This document shows, one piece after another, positions 26,558 to 35,569 of a DNA stretch of 64,000 nucleotides; within the stretch, counting starts at the first letter, position 1, and each line of letters starts with the position of its first letter. Made by a program: the position numbers and the translations under genes. The DNA comes from JAFGTP01 sp964498725 (GTDB taxonomy: Bacteria > Fidelibacterota > UBA2242 > JAFGTP01): assembly GCA_964498725.1 (NCBI GenBank), contig CAZCHS010000003.1, forward strand, positions 34,325-98,324, in the 5' to 3' direction. The notes beneath the pieces were generated by a model. It searched no databases. It was not told the origin of the DNA and worked only from the letters and a program-made list of their open reading frames with translations.

Positions 26558-27595
26558 ATGAGTAAATATAGTTTTCGGTATGATTACAGCGAAGGGGTCC
26601 ATCCCAAAATATTAAAGGCTCTGAAAGAGACCAATTTTATCCAGCAGGACGGGTATGGTGATGACGCCTATTGTGAAGAAGCAAAACAGATCATCCGGCA
26701 AAAAATCGGCAATCAGCAGGCTGATGTTCATTTTGTTTCCGGTGGAACCCAGGCAAATTTAGTGGTCATCGCCGCAATCCTGAAGCCCTATGAATCTGTT
26801 GTCGCAGCTGCAACCGGCCATATATTTGTGCATGAAACCGGTGCCATCGAAGCTACCGGCCATAAAATCAATACCATTCCAACCACTGACGGAAAAATCA
26901 CAGCGGCGGGCATTCAGCAGGTTTTAGATGAACATACCGATGAGCATATGGTTTTTCCCGGCTTGGTATTCATTTCCAATTCAACAGAAATTGGTACGGT
27001 CTATAAAAAAGAGGAGATTCAGGCGATCTCGCAGTTCTGCAAAAAAAATGGTCTGTATCTTTACCTGGACGGCGCGCGTCTGGGATCGGCCCTGACTGCC
27101 GGGGACAATGATCTGACATTACCGGAATTATCTGCTTATGTGGATGCTTTTTATATCGGCGGCACAAAAAACGGCGCTTTATTGGGTGAGGCAATTGTGA
27201 TCAATAATGAAGACCTGAAAGAAAAATTCCGTTTCCATATGAAACAACGGGGCGCACTGTTGGCAAAGGGACGAATATTTGGGTTAATGTTTACGGAACT
27301 TCTCAAAAATGATCTTTATTTTGAAATTGCCCGGCATGCCAATCAAATGGCGGATAAAATTCGGGATGCGATCAGGCATGAAAATTTTGGGTTCATTACT
27401 GAAACCAGGTCCAACCAGATATTTCCCATCTTATCAAATGATATTATTGAAAAACTGGCTGAAAAATATGAATTCTATGTCTGGAAAAAAGTAGATGAAG
27501 ATAGGGCTGCCATTCGCCTGGTAACTTCCTGGGCCACAGAAGAAAAAGCTGTGGATCAATTTGTTGAGGATTTACAGGCTATCTGCCGGCAATAA
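26558..27595 (+). CDS. Threonine aldolase-like PLP enzyme (low-specificity L-threonine aldolase family)
   Basis: PLP-dependent beta-eliminating lyase family protein of 345 residues. Visible motifs are VSGGTQANLVV (60-70, cofactor phosphate loop), H88 in ATGHIFVHETGA, D171 in YLDGARLGSAL (pairs with the PLP ring nitrogen) and the Schiff-base Lys K204 in GGTKNGALLGE. The N-terminal YDYSEGVHPKI replaces the RSDTVT motif of classical LtaE, which places it in the more divergent branch common in FCB bacteria and fermenters. It probably cleaves L-threonine or allo-threonine to glycine and acetaldehyde. The start has AAAGGA upstream. It stands between a repeat cluster and lptD; likely monocistronic. 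Confidence 0.85.
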   Translation: MSKYSFRYDYSEGVHPKILKALKETNFIQQDGYGDDAYCEEAKQIIRQKIGNQQADVHFVSGGTQANLVVIAAILKPYESVVAAATGHIFVHETGAIEATGHKINTIPTTDGKITAAGIQQVLDEHTDEHMVFPGLVFISNSTEIGTVYKKEEIQAISQFCKKNGLYLYLDGARLGSALTAGDNDLTLPELSAYVDAFYIGGTKNGALLGEAIVINNEDLKEKFRFHMKQRGALLAKGRIFGLMFTELLKNDLYFEIARHANQMADKIRDAIRHENFGFITETRSNQIFPILSNDIIEKLAEKYEFYVWKKVDEDRAAIRLVTSWATEEKAVDQFVEDLQAICRQ

Positions 27596-27730
27596 AATAT
27601 ACACCCGAGAATAATTTTTGGAATGGGGAATTCACCAGCAGGTCGAAATCCATAAATTCTCATCATAAAATAGGAAAAAAATTTATATATTATCCATTGA
27701 TTTTATAATTATGGACCAACAGGATTTTGT

Positions 27731-30700
27731 TTGAGAAATTTTATCAAATTAATTGTAATTATCATTTTTAGTTATCTGGCGGTAATGGCTGATGATAAAT
27801 TACGCCTGATTCGGGCGGACCTGATGGAACAACAACAGGCGCCCCGGGGACTGGTAAAAATAGTCTCGGGCAATGTATTATTTCGTAAAGGGGATGTCAA
27901 CCTCGCCTGTCAGAAAGCTTATTGGTATGATTATAAAAATCAAATCGACTTTTATATTGATGTCGTTGTGACCAATGAAGACCGCAAACTGACGGCTGAT
28001 TCATTGACCTATTATTATGATGAGGACCGGATTGTGGCGATGGGCAAACCGGAGGTCGTGGATTCCCAGCGCACGATCAGAGCGAAAAAACTGGAATATT
28101 TCACTGAAACCGATATTGTTCATGGCTTTGAACAGGTGGAATATTCAACTGCTGACAGCAGGCTATTATCTGAGAAACTGACTTTTTATGCTGACTCGTC
28201 CAAAACCATTGCCAGCAATAATTGTAAATTCATTGACCTGAAAGAAAATAATATCCTTCAGTCCGACAGTATTTTGTATTACAATGAAAAAGATGAAATG
28301 CGCGCCTTTATCAACCCGGTCTTGATCAAAAGAGATTCTTTGGGGAATGAAGAATACCGGATCGAAGGCGACATCATTTCCGGTGATAAGAACGAGGCTT
28401 CCTTTCTCAGCATCGGCAATGTGCGGATTTTCCAGGATGATATTGTGGCCTATGGTGACAGCGCCAACTACAATGATTCTACAGAAACCATTATACTCAC
28501 CGGTAATCCAAAAGTATTGAATGAAGACCAGACCCTGAAGGGTGAAATAATTGAAGCCCGTTTAAGTGATGGGGAGATCAATAATATTCACATAATCGGG
28601 CGGGCGATTGCTACTTCAACCGGCACTGCATTTTTGCCCTTTGCAAAAGACGACACCTTACAAACGGTCAGGGATTCTGTTAAAATTCGTGATGAAATGA
28701 CCGGTAAGGAAATGGAAATCTATTTTGAAAAGGGCAATATTGATTCCCTGCAGGTTTCAGGCATGGCCACCAGTTTTTATAATGTCACCGAGGATTCGGT
28801 CATCCAGGGAACCAACAGTGCCAGCGGGGATACAGTGGTGATGCAGTTTGATAATCAATCCCTCAATGAAATCACTGTCATTGGCGGTACCCAGGGAAAA
28901 TTTGTACCCCATGAATCGAACCGGAGTATGGATACAACAGTTGTTTATGCTGCCGAACGAATTGATTATTATATCCAGGACCGCCAGACTGATTTGCTTA
29001 AAAATTCCGCTGTAACCTATGAGGATGCTGAACTGACAGCCGGAAAAATAACGGTGATGTGGAATGAAAATCTACTCTACGCTTTCCCCGATGATACAAC
29101 AATCTCCGACACTTTGGATTCCTCCTGGCCGAAAATGATCCAGCAGGGACGTGAACCCTTTATTGGCAAGGAGATGATTTACAATATTAAAACAAGGCGG
29201 GGACGTATCTATGACGGGCGGACCCACATGGATGATGGTTATTACTATGGGGAAAATATTAGGAAAAAAGGCAAAAAGACTTTCTATATCAATGACGGTG
29301 TTTATACCACCTGTGACAAGGTGGAACCCCATTTTCATTTTCAAAGCCAAAAAATGAAAATGATCCAAAAAGATAAGATTTTGGCGCGACCGATTGTGAT
29401 GTACATTCACGATATTCCACTCCTTGCGCTGCCCTTTGCCGTGATTCCCAATAAGGGAGGCAAGCGTCGCAGCGGCTGGATAATGCCCACTTATGGAAAT
29501 AATAGCAATGTGGGAAATTATTTGCGTGGCCTGGGCTATTTTTGGGTGGTCAATGATTATACGGACCTGAAAATAACCACAGATTTTTTTGATGAAAAAG
29601 GCATTCGAATGAATGTTAAAAACCGGTATAAAGTACGATACAAAATCGATGGGAATATTTTTGTTTCCTACCATGATATGATGCTGCAGGATTATCCGGA
29701 GCGGATCTGGCGGCTGAAAATAAATCATAATCACAATATTTCGCCCACCTCTTCTTTCCGCGCCAACGGTGAGTTTGTCAATCAAGACCAGTATATGAAA
29801 AAGAATGCCATTGATCTGGAAAACCGGCTGAACCAGCAATTGATCAGTAATGCCACCTACACCAAAAAATGGCGCAACAGACCTTACTCCTTATCCGGTA
29901 ACCTGAGGCAGACGATCAATCTTCAGGCTACGGAAAAAATCAAAACAGAGCCTAACAGGGCCAATATGAAACAGGCCTATGTTAACCGAACATTCCCTAG
30001 TATGAGTTTACGGCGGTCTACAGAGCGTCTGGTGCCCCTGCGCAAAGGCCAGTCAGCCAGCGAGGCCAAATGGTATAATGAAATCCGTTACAGTATCAGT
30101 TCACAATTGAGAAATAAGCAGGATATTTATTATCAAAGTGTGGCTGAGAATGATTCGGTTTTCAAATGGCAGGAAAAAAATGAAGTTAAGAATGGTGTGG
30201 AAAATAACATTTCCATCAATAGTTCCCAGAAAATTTTCTCCTATTTTTCAGTCAATCAAAATATCAGTTTACAGGAGGACTGGATTTTTGAAATGGATAA
30301 ACCGGTTTATGATGAAGCGGGTAATGTGGTTGTGGAAGACGGAAAAGTACAGACCATTACACGAACAGGATTTTTCCCCCGGCATACCGGCAATATGTCA
30401 ATCGGTATTAATACCAAAGTTTATGGATTGTTTCCTGTTAAAATTGGCGCCTTGCGGGCTGTGCGGCATGTCTTGACACCATCTGTGAATATGAGTTATC
30501 GACCTGATTTTACCAAAGATCTTTTTGGTTGGGATCCCGGTTATGTGACCCATTATCAGGATGAGAATGAAAAAGAATTAAAATATGATCCTTTTCAGAA
30601 TACATTGATCGGTTCCACACCCTCCAGCGAATCCAAAACCATGTCCATTTCCCTGCGCAATAATTTTCAGGCCAAAACGGAAAAAGACGGGGAAGAAAAT

Positions 30701-31363
30701 AAATTTGACCTTTTCACCATGAATGTGAATATGAACCACAATTTTGCCGCTGACAGTATGAACTGGTCAGAGATCAGGACTTCCATCCGGACAAAATTAA
30801 AGAATCTGAACTTGGATTTTAGTATGATCCATGATCCTTATCGGTATGACACGGACCGGCGCAGGCGAATTAACGAATGGCATGATGAAATTTATTCCGT
30901 TCCCATTCCGCGCCTGACAACATTGCGGGCTTCCACCGGTATTTCAATAAAAAGCACTGATTTTGGAGGTAGCGCCGCACCGGATGATTCCACCGCGCAG
31001 ACAGGGGGAACTACCACAAAAGCCAGTAATCTCTGGTCTGCTAACATGAATTTTAATTATGATATGTCCAAAACCAATCCTGACAATAAATCGGAACGGT
31101 TTAATATGCGAATAAGCGCAAAACTGAATCTCACCAAGAACTGGAAAATCAGCTACAGCGCCAGTGTGGACCTGATGGAACGGATACTTTATGGCCAGCA
31201 ATTTTCAGTAGAGCGTGACCTGCATTGCTGGCGTATGTCTTTCAACTGGACACCCAGCGGATATGGTAAACAGTATTCCCTCCTGATCAGTGTCAAAGCG
31301 CCGGTTCTCAGTGATCTGAAGTACGAAGAGCGTGGTGGCCGCTGCCGAAGCGCTTATTTTTAA
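27731..31363 (+). CDS. lptD: LPS-assembly protein LptD-like, unusually long (OstA domain + barrel)
   Basis: 1210 residues from a TTG start (27731); a signal peptide (1-20) is followed by OstA/LptA-type beta-jellyroll repeats through about residue 490 (LTADSLTYYYDEDRIVAMG, IRAKKLEYF, DTVVMQFDNQSLNEITVIG), roughly twice the length of the E. coli N-domain. The region 500-620 has IVMYIHDIPLLALPFAVIPN and RRSGWIMPTYG, the core LptD motifs, and the rest is a beta barrel with many aromatic strands. LptD forms the outer-membrane end of the LPS export bridge. The stop codon (31361-31363) coincides with the first bases of a repeat element, so the C-terminus may have been altered by its insertion. No lptA or lptB lies nearby. 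Confidence 0.85.
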   Translation: MRNFIKLIVIIIFSYLAVMADDKLRLIRADLMEQQQAPRGLVKIVSGNVLFRKGDVNLACQKAYWYDYKNQIDFYIDVVVTNEDRKLTADSLTYYYDEDRIVAMGKPEVVDSQRTIRAKKLEYFTETDIVHGFEQVEYSTADSRLLSEKLTFYADSSKTIASNNCKFIDLKENNILQSDSILYYNEKDEMRAFINPVLIKRDSLGNEEYRIEGDIISGDKNEASFLSIGNVRIFQDDIVAYGDSANYNDSTETIILTGNPKVLNEDQTLKGEIIEARLSDGEINNIHIIGRAIATSTGTAFLPFAKDDTLQTVRDSVKIRDEMTGKEMEIYFEKGNIDSLQVSGMATSFYNVTEDSVIQGTNSASGDTVVMQFDNQSLNEITVIGGTQGKFVPHESNRSMDTTVVYAAERIDYYIQDRQTDLLKNSAVTYEDAELTAGKITVMWNENLLYAFPDDTTISDTLDSSWPKMIQQGREPFIGKEMIYNIKTRRGRIYDGRTHMDDGYYYGENIRKKGKKTFYINDGVYTTCDKVEPHFHFQSQKMKMIQKDKILARPIVMYIHDIPLLALPFAVIPNKGGKRRSGWIMPTYGNNSNVGNYLRGLGYFWVVNDYTDLKITTDFFDEKGIRMNVKNRYKVRYKIDGNIFVSYHDMMLQDYPERIWRLKINHNHNISPTSSFRANGEFVNQDQYMKKNAIDLENRLNQQLISNATYTKKWRNRPYSLSGNLRQTINLQATEKIKTEPNRANMKQAYVNRTFPSMSLRRSTERLVPLRKGQSASEAKWYNEIRYSISSQLRNKQDIYYQSVAENDSVFKWQEKNEVKNGVENNISINSSQKIFSYFSVNQNISLQEDWIFEMDKPVYDEAGNVVVEDGKVQTITRTGFFPRHTGNMSIGINTKVYGLFPVKIGALRAVRHVLTPSVNMSYRPDFTKDLFGWDPGYVTHYQDENEKELKYDPFQNTLIGSTPSSESKTMSISLRNNFQAKTEKDGEENKFDLFTMNVNMNHNFAADSMNWSEIRTSIRTKLKNLNLDFSMIHDPYRYDTDRRRRINEWHDEIYSVPIPRLTTLRASTGISIKSTDFGGSAAPDDSTAQTGGTTTKASNLWSANMNFNYDMSKTNPDNKSERFNMRISAKLNLTKNWKISYSASVDLMERILYGQQFSVERDLHCWRMSFNWTPSGYGKQYSLLISVKAPVLSDLKYEERGGRCRSAYF

Positions 31364-31552
31364 CCTGAATTATTCATGAATTTTCAAAATCTTTCAAGCA
31401 AAACAAATAAAATTAACAGTTTACAAAATACATATTAAAAACTAATTTGGAAAATTCATAGAATGATATTCAGGTTAATCCCGATAGTTTCTACAGGAAA
31501 CGTATCGGCGCAAAGCGGGCATTGTTCATATTTTTATGAATAATGCAGGTTA
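31361..31552 (+). repeat. Composite element with 20-bp imperfect terminal inverted repeats
   Basis: Bases 31361-31380 and 31533-31552 are inverted copies of each other, matching at 18 of 20 positions. They bound 192 bases without a reading frame. The left end supplies the TAA stop of lptD. The right 60 bases (31495-31554) recur at 36378-36437 with 57 of 60 identities. This is the structure expected of a small non-autonomous mobile or palindromic element. It starts the 846-base gene-free stretch 31364-32209. Confidence 0.7.
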
Positions 31553-31554
31553 AA
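31495..31554 (+). repeat. 60-bp dispersed repeat, copy 1
   Basis: Begins AGGAAACGTATCGGCGC and ends ATAATGCAGGTTAAA. It matches 36378-36437 in the same orientation with three mismatches. Both copies are preceded by GATAGTTT at variable distance. It is non-coding. Confidence 0.85.
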
Positions 31555-31565
31555 AATTTCCTTTA

Positions 31566-31666
31566 GGGTGCCTCTAAAAATTGATTTTAAACGATCAAGG
31601 ATGATCGTTCAACATTTGTAGGGCGAACATCCCTGTTCGCTCAAAATTTTTTAGAGATTCCTTTTA
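31566..31666. repeat. MITE-like hairpin cluster with inverted ends
   Basis: The ends CTCTAAAAATT (31572-31582) and AATTTTTTAGAG (about 31645-31656) are inverted, with similarity extending outward. Inside are two perfect 7-bp hairpins, AACGATC/GATCGTT (31590-31609) and GCGAACA/TGTTCGC (31623-31640). The rest of the stretch to 32155 is AT-rich and I see nothing else in it. Confidence 0.6.
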
Positions 31667-32155
31667 GTATAACAGTTTCTTTGATGTATATATTTGGGAA
31701 GGATGCTTCATCAGCCTTTAACAGGATCGCGGAATAGTATTACGGAAATTTGTAGGGTGCCAATCTGCTGTCAGGGAACAATTTCATCTTCACATAGAAT
31801 AAAGTAGTGATTGGATTTTTTTTAAATCTTGAATTTATAAATATTGATTTTTTGGAAGGATTGTTTAATTTTTTTAACTACCATTGGAATTGAATGGCTT
31901 TTTTGAAAAATATTGTTGCTTAATTATCTTTTTATCAGTTGATTACGGATTTTCTTGAAATCCTGTTAAAAAGTTAAAAAAAGAATTGCAATTAAAATTT
32001 AAAACCAATATAGTTGGACTACTTTCAAATTAAGTAGTTGATCTTTGAAAATTTTTGAAGTGTTGATGGCAGTATTCAGTATATAGGGGTGACAATATTA
32101 CTAACAATCTGATTTTATGGAAGTTGTCAGATTTAAAAATAATTGTAGAAAAACC

Positions 32156-32184
32156 TTGACACTCTATTTACTGAATCATATATT
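32156..32184 (+). promoter_or_regulatory. Near-consensus sigma-70 promoter
   Basis: TTGACA (32156-32161, perfect), a 17-base spacer, and TATATT (32179-32184, 5 of 6). Transcription would start near 32191, giving a short leader with AAAGGAG before the ATG at 32210. This is the best promoter in the window. Confidence 0.8.
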
Positions 32185-32209
32185 AGCGCCGCAAAATAAA
32201 GGAGTTTAA

Positions 32210-32656
32210 ATGGACGATTTAGTATGCCCGGCATGTGGATTTGAATTAAGTGAAGAGAGTCTTAGAGAATCTTTGGTTTGTCCTCATTGTAAGACAAAAT
32301 TCAGAAACCGTAAATATGCCGATTTTTTAGAACTTCTTGTTTATTATGATATTGTGGAAGATGTGGACTTCATGGATCTGAATGTTTATGGCGATGAAAT
32401 GATGGTCATGAACGAAGATGACAGTGAAGAATTAGATTTGACACCCGATGAATTCGATGCAAAAAATGAAATCTGGAACGAGTTTGAAGATGACACCGAA
32501 CTCAATGAAGGATTAGACGAAGATACCATCGAACAGGAATCCTGGAATATCTTTGAGGATGAAGTCGCTATCGAAGATGATGAAGTACCCGGCGATGCAA
32601 ATTCTTCCGAAGATGATGATAATCAAGAAGAAAAAGCCAGCAAAAATGCTGATTAA
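32210..32656 (+). CDS. Small zinc-ribbon protein with long acidic tail, function unknown
   Basis: 148 residues. The N-terminus is a zinc ribbon, C6-x2-C9 (CPACGFELS) and C24-x2-C27 (CPHCKTKFRNRKY). From about residue 55 the chain is strongly acidic (MNEDDSEELDLTPDEFD, EDEVAIEDDEVPGD) with few basic residues apart from a short KASK end. Two WN(I/E)FE(D/E)D repeats (about residues 89-96 and 112-118) are visible. This resembles zinc-ribbon proteins that bind RNA polymerase or ribosomal partners through acidic tails, but I do not recognise a named family. A near-perfect promoter drives it, suggesting high expression. The DUF3467 gene follows after 45 bases. Confidence 0.75.
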   Translation: MDDLVCPACGFELSEESLRESLVCPHCKTKFRNRKYADFLELLVYYDIVEDVDFMDLNVYGDEMMVMNEDDSEELDLTPDEFDAKNEIWNEFEDDTELNEGLDEDTIEQESWNIFEDEVAIEDDEVPGDANSSEDDDNQEEKASKNAD

Positions 32657-32701
32657 TAATTGATAAACAAAAAAATAGTATAATTTTGGAATGGATTTAT
32701 T

Positions 32702-33028
32702 ATGGAAGAAAATAAAGATAAAAAGAGACAGCTGCAGATAGAAATTCCTGAAGAGCAATCCGACGGAACCTATAGCAATTTCACGATTGTTTCCCATTCG
32801 GGTGCGGAATTTATTATGGATTTTGCCCGGATCACACCGGGACGCCCGAAAGCAAAAGTGAAAAGCCGTGTGATCATGACACCGATCCACGCAAAAAACT
32901 TTGTAAAAACCCTTCAGGAAAATATTCAAAAATTTGAAGCGAATTATGGGAAAATTCCTGAGAGTGGAAAAATGACAACCGGCTTTCCCGGCCAACCCAT
33001 GATCAAAAAAGATAAATTGCCCAATTAA
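32702..33028 (+). CDS. DUF3467-domain protein
   Basis: 108 residues. The central part NFTIVSHSGAEFIMDFARI and the following TPGRPKAKVKSRVIMTPIHA with KNFVKTLQENIQKFE match DUF3467, a short beta-rich domain found widely in bacteria and archaea without a settled function. The N-terminus is charged and the C-terminal 20 residues are probably disordered. It follows the acidic zinc-ribbon gene and ends just before a terminator, so the two genes form a small unit. Confidence 0.85.
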   Translation: MEENKDKKRQLQIEIPEEQSDGTYSNFTIVSHSGAEFIMDFARITPGRPKAKVKSRVIMTPIHAKNFVKTLQENIQKFEANYGKIPESGKMTTGFPGQPMIKKDKLPN

Positions 33029-33031
33029 TAG

Positions 33032-33057
33032 AAAAAGCCTCAGTAATGAGGCTTTTT
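33032..33057. terminator. Bidirectional terminator between DUF3467 gene and rsgA
   Basis: AAAAAGCCTCA (33032-33042) and TGAGGCTTTTT (33047-33057) form an 11-bp stem with a 4-base loop. The A-run and T-run on either side allow it to work on both strands, as expected between two converging genes. It overlaps the rsgA stop codon by two bases. Confidence 0.88.
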
Positions 33058-34132
33058 ATTTATCATTCCGCCTGGTTTTAAGTTCTGAAATTACCCGTTT
33101 CTGCATTTTTCCGAATTCTTTGTCTTTCCGGCGTTTTTCCAGATAAGTCATTTTATTAAAGCGGCTTTCTTTGGTTAATTTGATATAATTATTGTAATGA
33201 TCTTCGCTGATCTCTCCTTCATCCAGAGCTTTCAAAACAGCACATTTGGGTTCCTGGGTGTGACTGCAGTTTTTAAACTTACAGTACTGACTTAATTCTT
33301 CAATTTGATTAAAGGTTTTTCTGATACCTTCGGTCAGCTCAATATTCCCCAACTCCCGCATTCCCGGTGTATCCACCAGCATCCCGCCATCGGGAAGGAC
33401 CACCAAGTTGCGATTAGTGGTGGTATGGCGGCCTTTCTGATCTTTTTCGCGAATTTCTCCGACAGCAAATAATTCTTCCCCCACCAGGTTATTGAGCAAT
33501 GTGGTTTTGCCTACGCCCGAACTTCCCAGCAGGCAATAGGTTTGTCCTTTTTCCAAATGGTCACGAATCCGGTCAATGCTTTTTTCTTCCTCATTAGTGA
33601 ATGTTAGTATTTTAGCCTCTATTCCCTGGGTGCGGATTTTGTCGATCTTCTCCTGTAATTCCTTTGTTGTAAGGAGGTCGGATTTGCTCAACAGAATGGC
33701 GGAATCAATATTGCTTTCGTGGATCATAGTCAGGTAGCGTTCCATGCGATTGATATTAAAATTATTGTCCAGGGACTGCATCACAAAAGCAGTATTGATA
33801 TTGCTGGCGATCATCTGGTATTCCACACGGCGGCCGGCGGTTTTACGCTTCAATTCCGTTTTGCGGGGCAGAATGTCTGTGATAATCGCCGGTGAATTTT
33901 CCTCAAATTGTTGGATTTTTACCCAATCTCCCACAGCCGGCAAATCCATTTTCGATTTGGCATTGTAGCGAATGCGGCCGGTAATTTCCGCAATGATCTC
34001 TGCTTCTCCCGTGTGGATCGTATAATTATCTTTATTTACGGTAATCACCCGTGCAATTTTGATATCCCTTTCGAGTGGTTCTTCCAGTGCTGATAAATAC
34101 CAATCAGTTAATCCCAGTTCCCTTAATTCCAT
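33056..34132 (-). CDS. rsgA: Ribosome small-subunit-dependent GTPase RsgA
   Basis: RsgA is a circularly permuted GTPase acting late in 30S ribosome maturation. The 358 residues have an OB fold (about 25-95), then the GTPase motifs in permuted order: SKSD (149-152, G4, where NKxD is more usual), GSSGVGKTT (203-211, G1/P-loop), GRHTTTN (234-240, G2), DTPGMRE (254-260, G3). The C-terminal zinc finger is C284, C289, H291, C297. All hallmarks are present. It follows the PAP2 gene by 8 bases on the minus strand, the last gene of a three-gene operon. Confidence 0.96.
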   Translation of the reverse strand: MELRELGLTDWYLSALEEPLERDIKIARVITVNKDNYTIHTGEAEIIAEITGRIRYNAKSKMDLPAVGDWVKIQQFEENSPAIITDILPRKTELKRKTAGRRVEYQMIASNINTAFVMQSLDNNFNINRMERYLTMIHESNIDSAILLSKSDLLTTKELQEKIDKIRTQGIEAKILTFTNEEEKSIDRIRDHLEKGQTYCLLGSSGVGKTTLLNNLVGEELFAVGEIREKDQKGRHTTTNRNLVVLPDGGMLVDTPGMRELGNIELTEGIRKTFNQIEELSQYCKFKNCSHTQEPKCAVLKALDEGEISEDHYNNYIKLTKESRFNKMTYLEKRRKDKEFGKMQKRVISELKTRRNDK

Positions 34133-34140
34133 AATTATTC

Positions 34141-34863
34141 CTACAAGTTAATGGTTAAATTTATTGATATTTGATAGTTATGAATTTCCGGAATGATATT
34201 CCATTTTTTTTGATAATTAATAACAAATCCCCGGGCAATGATCGTTCCCACCAATCCACCGGCGATTACATCGGAAAGATAGTGTTTGTCATCATGGATC
34301 CGGCTGGAGGCCACGAAAAATGCCATAGCATAGGCGGGAAGGCCAATATTTTTCCCGTAAATACCATTTAAAGTGGTTGCCAGTCCAAAGGCGCCGGCGG
34401 AATGTCCCGAAGGAAAGGAGCGCAAATTTGCGCCATTGGGACGCTCTCTGCGAAATGTGGATTTGAGAATGTCAACCACCATTTGTCCGGCAATAAGGCC
34501 TTCAGCCACCAGGCGAATTTCAGCCAGGCTTTGGTGTAATTCTTTTTGAGAGATCAGGTCATATAACGCCATTACTCCAACAGTGGCGTAATATCCCTTT
34601 CTGTGACCGAATTCGTCGCCAATATTGGAAATTTCATCACTGTAAAATCCATGGTCACGGGCGAAGTCCTGTACCGGCTGGTCCAGAAAAAAACTGGCGG
34701 GCAAAGCCAGGGCGGCAACCCAAAGCAAATCCCGGTGATTTTTATAGTTCAGGCAATTTGAAAATGAATTCTGATAATGAAGGCGTTGCTTATTTAAAAA
34801 TTCACCGGCAAAGGCACTGGTGAGGAAGCAACAAATCAGTGTAAATCCAATGAATCTTTTCAT
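34141..34863 (-). CDS. PAP2-family membrane phosphatase
   Basis: 240 residues with a signal-like N-terminus (MKRFIGFTLICCFLTSAFA) and several hydrophobic segments. The three-part acid phosphatase signature is intact: KSTFRRERPNG (KxxxxxxRP), FPSGHSAGAF (PSGH) and SSRIHDDKHYLSDV (SRxxxxxHxxxD). Members dephosphorylate undecaprenyl pyrophosphate, phosphatidate or lipid A. The signal peptide and C-terminal beta-like segment suggest an envelope or periplasmic location. It overlaps the upstream flavin reductase gene by four bases (ATGA), so they are translationally coupled. The substrate cannot be read from the sequence. Confidence 0.9.
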   Translation of the reverse strand: MKRFIGFTLICCFLTSAFAGEFLNKQRLHYQNSFSNCLNYKNHRDLLWVAALALPASFFLDQPVQDFARDHGFYSDEISNIGDEFGHRKGYYATVGVMALYDLISQKELHQSLAEIRLVAEGLIAGQMVVDILKSTFRRERPNGANLRSFPSGHSAGAFGLATTLNGIYGKNIGLPAYAMAFFVASSRIHDDKHYLSDVIAGGLVGTIIARGFVINYQKKWNIIPEIHNYQISINLTINL

Positions 34864-35411
34864 TCGTCCAAGGCAAAGTGTTTTTCTGAGTTTTGATCGG
34901 TGGTTATATAGTTATTTTTTCCCAGGTACATGGTAGGCCGCGCTTTGTCTGTATAAATGATGCCGTCTTTATCAAAGACCTTTTCATCACCATGACAGTC
35001 CAGGATCTCACCGATAAAAAATGTATGGTCACCGGTTGGGACATTTTGGCTGATTCGGCAATCCAAAACACCGTAGGCTTCCCTAATATGCGGGGTGGAA
35101 ACTTTTTCACCGGTGCTTAATTTTAAGTTTATCAGGTCAATTTTGTTGTAGATTCGCCCGGTCAGTTTGCCCAGGCTGTGAATTTTTAAAATATGATCAA
35201 CAGAGAGAAAGGAGATTGTAAATTCTCCGGAATTTTCAATTAATTCATGAGTGTAGGTGTTGTTGCCGATTGCAACGCCGTATAAGGGCGGGTTGATTGA
35301 AACGTAAGTATGCCAGGCGGCGGTCATGAAATTTATCTTATCACCATGTTTGGCGCCAATAATACATACTAAGCGGGGGTGTGCAACGTACTTCTTTTCA
35401 ATAATTCCCAT
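34860..35411 (-). CDS. Flavin reductase-like FMN-binding protein
   Basis: 183 residues of the flavin-reductase-like split-barrel family. Signs are PRLVCIIGA near the N-terminus, the MTAAWHTYVSINPPLYGVAIG block (residues about 29-49, FMN phosphate region), TYTHELIENSGEFTISFL and GDHTFFIGEILD. Members reduce FMN with NAD(P)H for partner monooxygenases or have unknown redox roles. The ATG has a weak ribosome-binding site. It is the first gene of the minus-strand flavin reductase-PAP2-rsgA unit; a functional link among the three is not evident. Confidence 0.88.
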   Translation of the reverse strand: MGIIEKKYVAHPRLVCIIGAKHGDKINFMTAAWHTYVSINPPLYGVAIGNNTYTHELIENSGEFTISFLSVDHILKIHSLGKLTGRIYNKIDLINLKLSTGEKVSTPHIREAYGVLDCRISQNVPTGDHTFFIGEILDCHGDEKVFDKDGIIYTDKARPTMYLGKNNYITTDQNSEKHFALDE

Positions 35412-35569
35412 AATTCGAACTGTTTTTGTTTATCATTAGCTGATATATTACAAAAAAATCAACGGTTTAAAAATAGATTTATTGAAATATTTTGGTAGGT
35501 GTGGTTAATTATTTTTAACGTGAATTTGTCCCTGCTGATGCTTATTTTATGGGCTTGAAAGGAGAAAAC

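Noticed and set aside
29072..29839. Long minus-strand reading frame (255 codons) inside lptD
   Set aside because: Antisense of conserved LptD motifs, composition unlike a real protein, no start signal.
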